A stretch of 64,000 nt of DNA. Source: Flavitalea plasmicola. Its GTDB lineage: Bacteria; Bacteroidota; Bacteroidia; Chitinophagales; Chitinophagaceae. This document shows positions 8,736-17,025 of the stretch, piece after piece. The stretch is from assembly GCF_030546645.1 (NCBI RefSeq), contig NZ_JAUOTO010000004.1, positions 434,001 through 498,000 of the forward strand, read 5' to 3'. A model generated the notes under the pieces. It was given only the letters and a program-made list of their open reading frames with translations, did no database searches and was not told the DNA's origin. Within the stretch, counting starts at the first letter, position 1. Every line of letters begins with the position of its first letter. The position numbers and the translations under genes are program-made.

Positions 8736-9596
8736 TTAGTATAAAAGGATTTCAGAAAAATCAGCCGGCTTCCTTCGGGCCTGGGTCCTGGAGATCATCC
8801 GGGTATCGGGGATAGGGAGCGCTGCCACGACGATCTTATATTTTCCCGTTGCCGGGTCGAAATTTTCCACCAGCATGCAGGGGCTTGCCGGTTGCTCGCT
8901 CAGCATCATCGGCGCCGGCGACAGAAAGGATAGTCCTGTGCGTTCATCAGGCAAACGGATGGAAGAAGGCCCGGCAAAATTTTCTTTCGTACCCGTATTG
9001 ATAATAGCCGGGTCGCGCAGCTCTTTCAAATGATTGCCGACGAGAATATAATTCCACCAGGTGGAGAGGGGTTGAAAAAGTATATGATAATTTTTCTCAA
9101 GCCCCGGGTAAAGATGGAAGTCGAGTATGCCAAAGGGTTTTTCAAAGGGGCGGTGTGCGGAAGGCGCCAGGACGATCTTTTTTCCGGGCGGCTTACCGGG
9201 GGCGATGGTTTCGAACAGGTCGCTTGCGGACACCTGTTCTTCGTTGTGTAGAAAGTTGCGGCCCGGCCTGTTACGGAAATAGAACACCTGCTTGCTGATG
9301 TCGGCAGGGGAGGGTGTCGTGTAATTGTAAAAACCGGGATCGTCCAGGCGGAGCAGCAGGCGGATGGCAATGCCCTTGTAGAGCACATCGGACCTGGACC
9401 GGGGGGCACCTGCATGGCGGATGTCGTACAGCAGCCGGAACCCGCCAGGGTTTGACTTCAGCAACAGGCCATGATTGAGCATTTCCCGGAGGGAGCTTTC
9501 AGCAGGCGAGACGGAGAGGCAGCGACAAAGCCGATCTTTGAAATAGCCATGCCTGTATTGGATCTCCGACAATATCGCCATTTTCATTTCCATCAT
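8736..9596 (-). CDS. Unknown eCIS operon protein, 286 aa
   Basis: I do not recognise a named family. The gene sits between the DUF4255 terminator gene and the sheath gene in the injection-system operon, ending 20 bp before the sheath start. The ATG at 9596 (MMEMKMAILSEIQYRHGYF) is preferred because the longer frame up to 9734 overlaps the previous gene by more than 100 bp. The protein has no signal peptide or membrane segment. It has a helical N-terminal 80 residues followed by Pro- and Arg-rich beta-type sequence. Its position suggests a structural or assembly part of the distal tube end, but nothing in the sequence proves this. Confidence 0.75.
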   Translation of the reverse strand: MMEMKMAILSEIQYRHGYFKDRLCRCLSVSPAESSLREMLNHGLLLKSNPGGFRLLYDIRHAGAPRSRSDVLYKGIAIRLLLRLDDPGFYNYTTPSPADISKQVFYFRNRPGRNFLHNEEQVSASDLFETIAPGKPPGKKIVLAPSAHRPFEKPFGILDFHLYPGLEKNYHILFQPLSTWWNYILVGNHLKELRDPAIINTGTKENFAGPSSIRLPDERTGLSFLSPAPMMLSEQPASPCMLVENFDPATGKYKIVVAALPIPDTRMISRTQARRKPADFSEILLY

Positions 9597-9616
9597 AGTA
9601 TGCTGCTTGCTCAAGT

Positions 9617-10153
9617 TTAGTTTTGAATACCACTGATCTCGGGCCTGAATTCCCGGACGATCGAACCGTCGATCGTCAGCATCCGCATCTTGTATATCAC
9701 CGAGGGCATATATTTCGCACCCAGGGCGGCCCATACATTATTCATTTTTTCCGTGGTCAGATTTTCCATCTCGAAGACCAGCTTTTCGATCCCTCCGTCC
9801 AACTGCGGCGTGTTAGTCCTGTTGAATACATTCTTCTGCTGAAGATACCCCATGACAAACGAAAGGAAACGGAGCGCCTCATGGTAGTTCGCAGCAGCGA
9901 AATAGGCGGAGAAAAGTACGTACAGGTTGATATTCAAAGGGGGGGATGTATGCGGATTGACGCCATTCTGGCCTACTGTCTCTTTCTCCACGTTTACCAA
10001 TGTCACGACGATCTTGTTCTCTTCCCGCATGGCTATTGATCCATCGGCGTTCAGCAAACCGGAAAGGACGACCTTATCTTCCGTGATCTTCAGCTTGCTT
10101 TTAAAAAAGCTGTTGATCTCGTCAACCAGGCATGACAAGGCCTCTTGTATCAT
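9617..10153 (-). CDS. DUF4255/Pvc16 N-terminal-type tube terminator (Afp16-like)
   Basis: A 178-residue protein with the DUF4255 (Pvc16_N) pattern: MIQEALSCLVDEINSFFKSK at the start, then VVLSGLLNADGS, IVVTLVNVEKE, PPLNINLYVLFSAYF and YHEALRFLSFVMGYLQ. In Afp and PVC the family caps the tube and sheath and fixes particle length. It is the first gene of the visible minus-strand operon, with 155 bp of AT-rich DNA separating it from the divergent GH18-like gene. That gap must hold the operon promoter, although I see no clear TAnnTTTG element on the minus strand. Confidence 0.93.
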   Translation of the reverse strand: MIQEALSCLVDEINSFFKSKLKITEDKVVLSGLLNADGSIAMREENKIVVTLVNVEKETVGQNGVNPHTSPPLNINLYVLFSAYFAAANYHEALRFLSFVMGYLQQKNVFNRTNTPQLDGGIEKLVFEMENLTTEKMNNVWAALGAKYMPSVIYKMRMLTIDGSIVREFRPEISGIQN

Positions 10154-10338
10154 TTATACAACTATTGAATAGTGCGTAAAAAAAATCGGAAGCTTAACCT
10201 TGACTAACCAGAGAGGAAAAAAATGGGTTTAGTTCACCTGTGCTTTGCAGATACAAGTTAGAAAAATCTTATCGACAATTCAAAAAAAAAGATTGAAGAA
10301 AAAATAAATTGATACATTCGTCGGGCCGATCGTTTGAT

Positions 10339-12489
10339 ATGCATAAGCAATTAACCTTATCATTTCTCTTTCTTTTTGCATACACACTACATGCAAATAA
10401 TCTTTGCCGGTGTGCGTCATCGGGTTTCCCTTTTACCAAAAATTTGATTTTCGTCAACATGCCGGTGTATGCGGCAGATTCGACGCCTGCACCCAAGGTC
10501 GGGCTGTTGAAAAAACTTCTGCAAGCCCTGCAGTTCCGTAAGAATGCGAGGGCGCGCGAGCAGGCCAGAGTATTGAATATCATTGCACGCAGCGGATTGA
10601 AGGACTCTCTTCAGGCTACCGTGCGCGTACTCGATTCGGTGAATACGGTGAACAGGACAAGTATAAGTACGCTACAGGAACAAAGTGTCCGGGACGTGCT
10701 CAACGCCATCGATTTACTAAAACTGCGATTAGACAGCATGGCAACTGCTGTTGACACGAGCGTTCCGGAAGACATTGTCCGCAGGCCTTCCAGCAGCGTG
10801 GATCCGCCGGTGGATGATCAGCAGATACAAGACCTGGTCAACCAGGTGATCGCCGCCACCGACCCCAAAGAGGAGGAACACCTGCGATCTGTCCGGTCTC
10901 TTCTTTTCAGAAAAGATCCACTGACCGACACGGTGAAGATCAGCGACTCGCTGAGCGAGATCCGCCGGTTCAGCGTGCGCACGCAGGCGACGGTGATCGG
11001 GCTGTTCCCTTACCCGGAGGGACAACCGAATATAGACGCTTACCTCCGGCTGATAAATGAGCTCTCATGGTATGCCGTAGGGTTCAAAGGCTCCACGGGG
11101 GACCTCACGAGCTTCAATGGATGGAATACCAGCGCTGTGATCGACTCTGCCCGGGCAAGGGGATGCAGGATCAGCTTATGTGTCCAAAGCAAAAATGAAA
11201 AGAACATTACAGACCTGCTGGAGAGAAAGCCTGCGCAGCAGGTGTTGATCGCCGGTGTTGTCGCTGCGCTGCGCCTCCGCCATGCGGATGGCGTGCAGAT
11301 CATGTTCGACAAATTACCGGGAGGGTCGCGCGCCGCCTTCACCTCCTTTATTATCCAGCTGGCAGAAGCGCTGAAGACCAGGGACAGGTCTTACCGGCTG
11401 GGCATCCGGGTCCCTGCCTACGATGCGGAAGATGCCTACGACCTTGCGACATTGAACGTCTATGCGGACCAGTTCCTGCTGGACTTTACGCAATACCAGC
11501 CCAAGGCCCCCGGGCCATTGTTCCCGCTCGCTGGTGTCCACAATGACGATCTGAAAACCAGTATCTCCCGCATCCTCAATATGGAGATCCCTCCTTCCAA
11601 ACTGATCGTCTGTCTCCCTTATTATGGTGTCAGGTGGAAAGTAAAACCCGACAAAGACCCGCCGGAGTATATAACCTACAAGGATCTTTGTTCGGACCCC
11701 AGGTATCAGCAACTGCCCCTTTATGATCCACTCAGCGCCACCCAACGCCTGGACATAAAAAACAGGAATGGCGTGGTGACAGAGCGGATCTGGTACGAAG
11801 ATGAGAAGACGCTGGCGGCCAAATATGATCTCATCCTGCAACAGCACCTGGGTGGTATTGCCATACAGGCATTGGGATATGATGAAGGCTATGGAGAACT
11901 ATGGGACGTCCTTGCCTCGAGATTTGCACGGGTAGATACGATGGCATCTGAACTGAAGACACTGCATCCAAAGCCAAAAGTGCTGGACGACTGGCAATGG
12001 TCCTGGGCCTATATCGGGGCCAAGCTGGAACAGTATGCTTTTATTTTCGCTTATCCCTGCGAACCGAAATTCCCCAAAGTGCTGGTGAGAAAATGGGAGC
12101 AGGCGGGTTTAAAAAATAATAACCGTGCGGAGATCCGGAAGGAAGAGGCTGCCGTGCTGGGTAGACTGAGCCTCGCACTTGCCCTGCTTTTCCTCGGGGG
12201 AGTCGTGCTTTTTATCTCAAAGCTCAGGCGGGTGGGAGACGGGTGGAAATGGACGAAGTCCCTGGCCGCACTGCTGATCGTCCAGTTCATCCTTCTGACG
12301 ATCATTGCGTTCATGTACTTTTTCCTGGATACAAGCATGATGTTTTTCGGGGTCAGCGACAGCCCGGCCGATTGTTTTGATTTTCCGCTGGGGACCTTGT
12401 TTGTCGTCATCTTCACGGGTATTGTTATTGGCGTGTTGATCACGCGGTTCCTTGTCTTTCCGCTGATCAAGAAGAATGATATTCCGTAG
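10339..12489 (+). CDS. GH18-like (chitinase-fold) protein with degenerate active site and C-terminal membrane segments
   Basis: The ATG at 10339 is chosen because it opens a signal peptide (MHKQLTLSFLFLFAYTLHA); a TTG 30 bp upstream is unlikely. Residues 30-200 are charged and helical. About residues 220-540 look like a GH18 TIM barrel, with the strand-8 region GGIAIQALGYDEGYGELWDV. The catalytic DGxDxDxE box is replaced by DGVQIMFD (residues 317-324): two Asp are lost and the acid Glu is Asp, so ordinary chitinase activity is unlikely. Three hydrophobic helices lie in the last 130 residues (LALALLFLGGVVLFI, LLIVQFILLTIIAFMYFF, FVVIFTGIVIGVLI). A periplasmic domain anchored in the inner membrane is inferred. 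It is divergent from the injection-system operon. Confidence 0.75.
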   Translation: MHKQLTLSFLFLFAYTLHANNLCRCASSGFPFTKNLIFVNMPVYAADSTPAPKVGLLKKLLQALQFRKNARAREQARVLNIIARSGLKDSLQATVRVLDSVNTVNRTSISTLQEQSVRDVLNAIDLLKLRLDSMATAVDTSVPEDIVRRPSSSVDPPVDDQQIQDLVNQVIAATDPKEEEHLRSVRSLLFRKDPLTDTVKISDSLSEIRRFSVRTQATVIGLFPYPEGQPNIDAYLRLINELSWYAVGFKGSTGDLTSFNGWNTSAVIDSARARGCRISLCVQSKNEKNITDLLERKPAQQVLIAGVVAALRLRHADGVQIMFDKLPGGSRAAFTSFIIQLAEALKTRDRSYRLGIRVPAYDAEDAYDLATLNVYADQFLLDFTQYQPKAPGPLFPLAGVHNDDLKTSISRILNMEIPPSKLIVCLPYYGVRWKVKPDKDPPEYITYKDLCSDPRYQQLPLYDPLSATQRLDIKNRNGVVTERIWYEDEKTLAAKYDLILQQHLGGIAIQALGYDEGYGELWDVLASRFARVDTMASELKTLHPKPKVLDDWQWSWAYIGAKLEQYAFIFAYPCEPKFPKVLVRKWEQAGLKNNNRAEIRKEEAAVLGRLSLALALLFLGGVVLFISKLRRVGDGWKWTKSLAALLIVQFILLTIIAFMYFFLDTSMMFFGVSDSPADCFDFPLGTLFVVIFTGIVIGVLITRFLVFPLIKKNDIP

Positions 12490-12521
12490 AAGGATCTCTT
12501 ACATTCAATAATAGAAAAAAT

Positions 12522-13736
12522 ATGCATACGTACGCTGATAAAACCCGGGCAGAAAAAAGCAGGGCCGTCGCCAATAACTCACCCAAACAACGGAAAGCAG
12601 TAAGGCAGGCGCAAAGGCGGGCAATGCCTGTTGTGCAGCTGAATGAAGATGGCAGATGGTGGGGAACGGCAATTGGAGGCGCCCTGGGCGGATTAGCCGG
12701 CGCTGCAGCCGGCTACACTTATGGAGCCCTGAGTGCAACGGCCAGCGCTATTACCGGGGGGGCTGCCGATGCGGTGAAAGGATATCAGCATGGTGGCCTT
12801 ACAAGCGCGTTAACTTGGGGCGCTTTCGGTGCTGCAACGAATGCCATTGCCGGATATTCCAGCAGCACTTTACATGGTGCATCAGTTGGTATGAAACTGG
12901 GGTCTGCTGTTGGTAGTGGCATTGGCGACTGGTGGACCGGGAAAGATCCTGCGCAACAAGGACATGTCAACGTTATTGCCGATCGGATGCGTATGAATCT
13001 GGCAGAACTCACTGCTGCCCACCCCGTTCTTAATCCCGGGATTGCCGGCGCACAAACTCCGGTGCCGCCAGGAATTGGCGCGAATGAGATAAAACTGCTC
13101 AACTGGATTTTCGCGGCGCTTGGGCCAGCTAACTTTGACGAAGTTGCGAATGGGGGGCAGGTGAGAGTTCCATTTAATCAAAATGTATTCAATAGGCTCA
13201 TAGGCCTTGGCGCCCAGAAAAGGCAGTCGTCACATTATAGTGGTACGCTGTTTGCCAGTGGTTTCACTATGGTTGTCGGGGAGCAGTATGGTACGACCGG
13301 GGTTTATCTGCCTACCGTTTTGTTTGGAAAAATCATGGATCGGAAAGAGCGACCATTTATGTATTTCCAGCCTGAAAGAAATCCATTCAATCCGAATACG
13401 GGGTGGGGGGTGAAGTTCCAGCATGCCAAGGATGCGTTTAATTATGCGGTTTATGGTGTACAGCAAGGGCCGCATGGAACATCTACGCGGACAGATGCGG
13501 ACCCGATAACAGGGGCGGGGAAGTATAAACCGACGTTCTCCGACAAGTTTGGATATGCGAGAGCAGGTGATTTTGAGGCTTTTGCTGCGAATTTGTTCTA
13601 TACGAGCGGAGGTTCTGCGTTGATGGAAGGAATTGGCGTGAGTTCTAATGAATATAGGGTGGCTGCGTCGCATTTTGTGACGACTGTCGGGTTGTATGGG
13701 ATGGCCTATGGGGCGTGGAAATTGTATAATGGGTAA
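12522..13736 (+). CDS. Glycine-rich protein with eCIS-cargo-like leader; candidate effector
   Basis: A 404-residue protein with no recognisable catalytic family. It opens MHTYADKTRAEKSRAVANNS and continues PKQRKAVRQAQRRAM, which closely resembles the leader that precedes DUF4157 proteins in Bacteroidota injection loci (MHTYADKT... and NNSPQ... repeats; recalled family knowledge, not searched). Residues 45-145 are a run of Gly/Ala zippers (IGGALGGLAGAAAGYTYGA, GSAVGSGIGDWW) that could insert in membranes. The rest is a soluble-looking domain. There is no Sec signal. It starts 32 bp after the GH18-like gene in the same direction. A cargo or toxin role is inference. Confidence 0.7.
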   Translation: MHTYADKTRAEKSRAVANNSPKQRKAVRQAQRRAMPVVQLNEDGRWWGTAIGGALGGLAGAAAGYTYGALSATASAITGGAADAVKGYQHGGLTSALTWGAFGAATNAIAGYSSSTLHGASVGMKLGSAVGSGIGDWWTGKDPAQQGHVNVIADRMRMNLAELTAAHPVLNPGIAGAQTPVPPGIGANEIKLLNWIFAALGPANFDEVANGGQVRVPFNQNVFNRLIGLGAQKRQSSHYSGTLFASGFTMVVGEQYGTTGVYLPTVLFGKIMDRKERPFMYFQPERNPFNPNTGWGVKFQHAKDAFNYAVYGVQQGPHGTSTRTDADPITGAGKYKPTFSDKFGYARAGDFEAFAANLFYTSGGSALMEGIGVSSNEYRVAASHFVTTVGLYGMAYGAWKLYNG

Positions 13737-13939
13737 CGCGCGTCTGCCTGGATTCAATAATCGCGATCCCGATGGGGACGCTTCCTGCCGGCCTAAATTA
13801 CCTGGAGGCCGCGACATTCAATACGCTTTATAGGGTGATTTCCAATTCTTTGATCTTTCCAGGTCGACCTGACCTGACATCAGCCTGTTTATTTATTTCT
13901 TTTGTTGTCCGGGCGTGACTAAAGCGTTCGGATAATATT
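13737..13939. other. Intergenic stretch upstream of the mobilisation genes; possible oriT region
   Basis: These 203 bp contain no gene. They contain short inverted motifs (for example CCTGCCGGCC..., GGTCGACC and the repeated TGACC/TGACA words at 13865-13880) directly in front of mobC and the relaxase gene, the usual place for an oriT in Bacteroidota mobilisable elements. No nic consensus can be assigned by eye. Confidence 0.3.
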
Positions 13940-14281
13940 ATGTCCAAAATTACCGGAAGGCCCAAGAAGGCCATTAAGCAGGAGAAGTTTCTGGGATTCT
14001 TTGTAACAAATGCACAACATTTTATTATTCAGCATAGGGCTGCCAAGGCTCATGTGAATATGTCCGATTATTTGCGGCAGGCAGCCATTTATAGCGAGAT
14101 AAAGGCCCGATGGACGCCGGAAGAACGGGAGATTTTTAAGAAAATGGTAGGTATTTCGAATGACCTGCATCAATTGGTGATCATAGGCCGCCAGGAAGGG
14201 GCTACTTCGGCGGTGTTGCATTTCCAGCAATACCGGCAAATGATCGATGAAGTGATAAAACAACTGAGCGATGCTAAGTAA
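13940..14281 (+). CDS. MobC-like relaxosome accessory protein
   Basis: A 113-residue protein with the ribbon-helix-helix plus helical tail layout of mobilisation accessory (MobC/BmgB-type) proteins: MSKITGRPKKAIKQEKFLGF, then VTNAQHFIIQHRAAKAHVNM, SDYLRQAAI and a C-terminal helix. Such proteins bind oriT and help the relaxase nick it. Its last 11 bp overlap the relaxase start, typical of coupled mobC-mobA pairs. Confidence 0.85.
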   Translation: MSKITGRPKKAIKQEKFLGFFVTNAQHFIIQHRAAKAHVNMSDYLRQAAIYSEIKARWTPEEREIFKKMVGISNDLHQLVIIGRQEGATSAVLHFQQYRQMIDEVIKQLSDAK

Positions 14282-15149
14282 AGTATTTATCACGGGTAAG
14301 ACATTCAAGGAAACCTGCCAATATGTCTGCCAGGATCTGAGCAGGTCGGAGGTCCTTTGTGTGGAAGGGGTCAGAGGGCACGACTATAAAAGTATGGCCG
14401 AGGACTTTGAGGTGCAGCACCAATTCTGGCCGGAAAAGGAGAAGCCGGTGTTCCATGCTGCGCTGACCTTTCCCCGTGGCGAGGAGCTAAGTCATGAGAA
14501 AATGGTTGAGATCGCCCGGGAGTACCTGCAGAAAATAGAGATGCGCGATACGCAATACGCCGTCATAAAGCATACCGACAAACAGCATTTACATATGCAT
14601 ATTGTGGCTAACCGGATTGATAATCAGGGTCAGATCATAGGGAAGGGGCTCATTATTGAAAGGGGCATAAAAGCCGCACAGGAATTGACCCGTGAATACC
14701 ACCTGCAGCAGGAGCAGGGGAAAAACCTCCATCTCACTAATATGGAGGCGCTGCGGGAGCCGGACGCCATTCGGTATCGTATTTACCAGGCTATTCAACA
14801 TCATTTGCCGGGTTGTTACAGGATGGAGGACCTGGAAAAGCGCCTTTTATCAGAGGGGATCAGTATGCGATACAGGCAGGACCCGGCAACCGGAGAACGA
14901 CAGGGAGTAAGTTTCCGTCTGGAAAGGACGGCTTTTGGCGGCTATAGGATTGACCCGGCTTATACATTAAAGGGCCTTCAGCAAACGCTCAGTCTGCAGC
15001 AGGAGCAGGTGTTGCAACAGCGGCTCCATTTGATAAAGGAGGAGCAGGATCGTCAGCGGGAGGTGGAAAGACTGGAACAGCAACAGCGGCAAGAGCAAAG
15101 TCATGAACACTGGCATCGGCATTCGCAGGGACACAGCCTGGGATTGTAA
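14271..15149 (+). CDS. MOBP-type relaxase (MobA/VirD2 family)
   Basis: A 292-residue relaxase. The metal-binding three-histidine motif is seen as HTDKQHLHMHIVANRI near residues 102-117, preceded by FHAALTFPRGEEL and the PRGE-type motif. The probable catalytic tyrosine lies in the N-terminal 30 residues (ETCQYVCQDLSR). The C-terminal 50 residues are a Gln/Glu/Arg/His-rich coiled tail. It nicks one DNA strand at oriT and pilots it into a recipient through another element's conjugation machinery. No coupling protein or type IV secretion genes are nearby, so the module is mobilisable, not self-transmissible. Confidence 0.92.
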   Translation: MLSKVFITGKTFKETCQYVCQDLSRSEVLCVEGVRGHDYKSMAEDFEVQHQFWPEKEKPVFHAALTFPRGEELSHEKMVEIAREYLQKIEMRDTQYAVIKHTDKQHLHMHIVANRIDNQGQIIGKGLIIERGIKAAQELTREYHLQQEQGKNLHLTNMEALREPDAIRYRIYQAIQHHLPGCYRMEDLEKRLLSEGISMRYRQDPATGERQGVSFRLERTAFGGYRIDPAYTLKGLQQTLSLQQEQVLQQRLHLIKEEQDRQREVERLEQQQRQEQSHEHWHRHSQGHSLGL

Positions 15150-15183
15150 TTGCCAACATTTAATAACCATAAAACAGCAATCT

Positions 15184-15864
15184 ATGGGTGAGTTTGTAAA
15201 ACAAACAAATGGGGCTCCGGCTCCTTTCGAAGATGAGATCTTAAAGGCGTTGATCGGTAAGGTTATCGATCTGGGAAGCGCTATGCAGGAAAACACGGCA
15301 CAGTTGAAGAAACTGGCGGATCAGCAGGATGTGATGGGCTCAATGAACGAGCGGTCTTTGGTCCAGGAAAAGCAGATGGAGGAATTGGTCAGGAAAAACG
15401 GGGAAGTCCGGGAGGAAGTTCACAAGATTGGAGAAAGGTTGGATATTCCGACGGACAAAATCGAGACGCTGCAGCTGCAGTTGGAGAAGCATGGAAGGCT
15501 TTTCGAGAAACCGTTGGATAAGACGGTGCATTACCGGCATTATGTGGGGTGGCCTATCGTGGTCATTCTTGGTATGTTGTTCATTACGACGTCTTCCGTC
15601 GCCGTCGCGGTGAGACAATGGCAGCGGGTGGATGATTATCGGGCAGGGGATTACAAGTGGCGTTACGTACGCTTTAGCCGGGACACGGCTGTCTGGCAGT
15701 TGGTGGATCGTGCAGAGAAGCGGTACCGCAATAATCCGGACCAGTTCATCAATGAAGTACAGGGTGAAGAGGAGCGGAGGGACCAACTGGCAAGGAATAT
15801 GCAGAAGGCGGAGGAGACAAACGAGAAAATAAAGAATCTTATTAACCAGGAACGGGTGAGGTAG
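15184..15864 (+). CDS. Coiled-coil protein with one membrane helix, mobilisation-module associated
   Basis: A 226-residue protein of unknown function 34 bp after the relaxase gene. The ATG at 15184 (MGEFVKQTNGAPAPFEDEIL) is chosen because the upstream in-frame starts lie inside the relaxase gene. It shows an N-terminal coiled coil (about residues 20-110), a single membrane segment (WPIVVILGMLFITTSSVAVAV, about 123-143) and a charged C-terminal helix. Similar proteins often follow mobA in Bacteroidota mobilisable elements. A role in membrane docking of the relaxosome is inference. Confidence 0.65.
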   Translation: MGEFVKQTNGAPAPFEDEILKALIGKVIDLGSAMQENTAQLKKLADQQDVMGSMNERSLVQEKQMEELVRKNGEVREEVHKIGERLDIPTDKIETLQLQLEKHGRLFEKPLDKTVHYRHYVGWPIVVILGMLFITTSSVAVAVRQWQRVDDYRAGDYKWRYVRFSRDTAVWQLVDRAEKRYRNNPDQFINEVQGEEERRDQLARNMQKAEETNEKIKNLINQERVR

Positions 15865-16875
15865 TTACTCATTCCTTTTTTGTCTTTCAAGTTCTATGAT
15901 CTTTTTGTCGGCCGCTGCCGCCACAGAATGGAAGCCGGCTTTTCGGATAAAATCGGCAAGGTTAATAATGGTGACAATCAGTTGGTTTAGCTCGCCGGGG
16001 GTATGGAATTCATACAGGTCTTTTGTTTTGAAATCATTTAACACTTCTTTCCAGGAAGCTTTGGACTTGCCGGTGATAGCATGAAGGAGGGTTGCGTAGT
16101 CGTCATACTTATTTGGTTTCCTTAGGTCAATCTTTTCCAGATCTGCTGATTCGGAAAGGAGGTCGAATAAGATCAGCACCTGTTTCTTTGACAGGACGTC
16201 CTTTTCTTTTCCTTTTGCGCCTTCTTTGGCTTCGGGAGAATTATTGATATGAGTGTGGGACGAGTAATCATTCTCGTAGTTATTGTGGGTATGGAAGTCG
16301 TTCCGCTGGATGTTGAAAGTGTTGTTGACATGAAGATCGCTTTGAATTTGGATGAACGTGGGCCGGACCTGGATCTGGAATGGTCGAGATAGTTCTTTGG
16401 ACTGACCGGACGGATTGTTGGGGTTGACATTGTCTAGCCTTTTCATTGCATTCCGGAAGGCGCTGGTAAAATCATTTTCTGCGTCGGTGAGAAAGGTGTG
16501 CAAAATGTCTGCGTATTCATTGATGAGGGAGCGATTGAAGGTCTCGGTTTCCACGGGAAGGTAGGGGCGGCCCAGGGTGAAGATCCTGTAAATAAGGGAT
16601 ATTAGCCGGGAAAGGGAATATTTAACGAAGTGGCTCGAACGGTATTGAAGTACGTACGCCTGCACCAGGTTGATGTCCCTGGAGGTATTGTCCGGGTCTT
16701 TTTTGTAAATCTGAAAGAGGCGATAATGACCCAGGAGTCTTTGGGCTATGTTCTGGTTGTACCAGCCGGTCCATTCAAAAAAATAGCATGCTGCGCGACC
16801 GGAGCGGCTGTTTAGTTTGTCTTTTGTCCGATAGTTTCCATCGGGGACTTGATGGAAGAGCGTTAAGTCGACCAT
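15865..16875 (-). CDS. Hypothetical protein, 336 aa, mobile-element associated
   Basis: I do not recognise this protein. It ends immediately next to the stop of the preceding gene, with no bases between. The N-terminal half is helical and rich in aromatic residues. A central low-complexity Asn/His linker (FHTHNNYENDYSSHTHINN, about residues 195-213) joins it to a C-terminal helical domain of about 110 residues (KKQVLILFDLLSESADLEKI ... ADKKIIELERQ). The two-domain layout with a C-terminal module is reminiscent of RteC-like regulators of Bacteroidota conjugative elements, but I cannot confirm that. Confidence 0.55.
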   Translation of the reverse strand: MVDLTLFHQVPDGNYRTKDKLNSRSGRAACYFFEWTGWYNQNIAQRLLGHYRLFQIYKKDPDNTSRDINLVQAYVLQYRSSHFVKYSLSRLISLIYRIFTLGRPYLPVETETFNRSLINEYADILHTFLTDAENDFTSAFRNAMKRLDNVNPNNPSGQSKELSRPFQIQVRPTFIQIQSDLHVNNTFNIQRNDFHTHNNYENDYSSHTHINNSPEAKEGAKGKEKDVLSKKQVLILFDLLSESADLEKIDLRKPNKYDDYATLLHAITGKSKASWKEVLNDFKTKDLYEFHTPGELNQLIVTIINLADFIRKAGFHSVAAAADKKIIELERQKRNE

Positions 16876-17025
16876 GAGGAAAGGTTTAAATTTTACTTGA
16901 AGTTTCGTTTAACAGGTGAAAAATAAAGAAAAGCCCCGGTGCCTGGAATTGATAAATGTCAATTTGTCTATAGGATCTAATGGGGTAGATTAGGACTAAG
17001 TTTTTTTATTTTTAAAACTTTTTAT

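Noticed and set aside
3-10153. Type VI secretion system or myovirus prophage
   Set aside because: VgrG, PAAR, gp25 and sheath genes occur in both, but the DUF4255 terminator, two gp19-type tube genes, DUF5908 and LysM adaptor in one short operon fit eCIS. No capsid, terminase, TssJLM or ClpV is present in the window.
15865-16875. RteC-type regulator of a conjugative transposon
   Set aside because: The general two-domain layout is similar, but I see no conserved RteC motif, so it is left as hypothetical.
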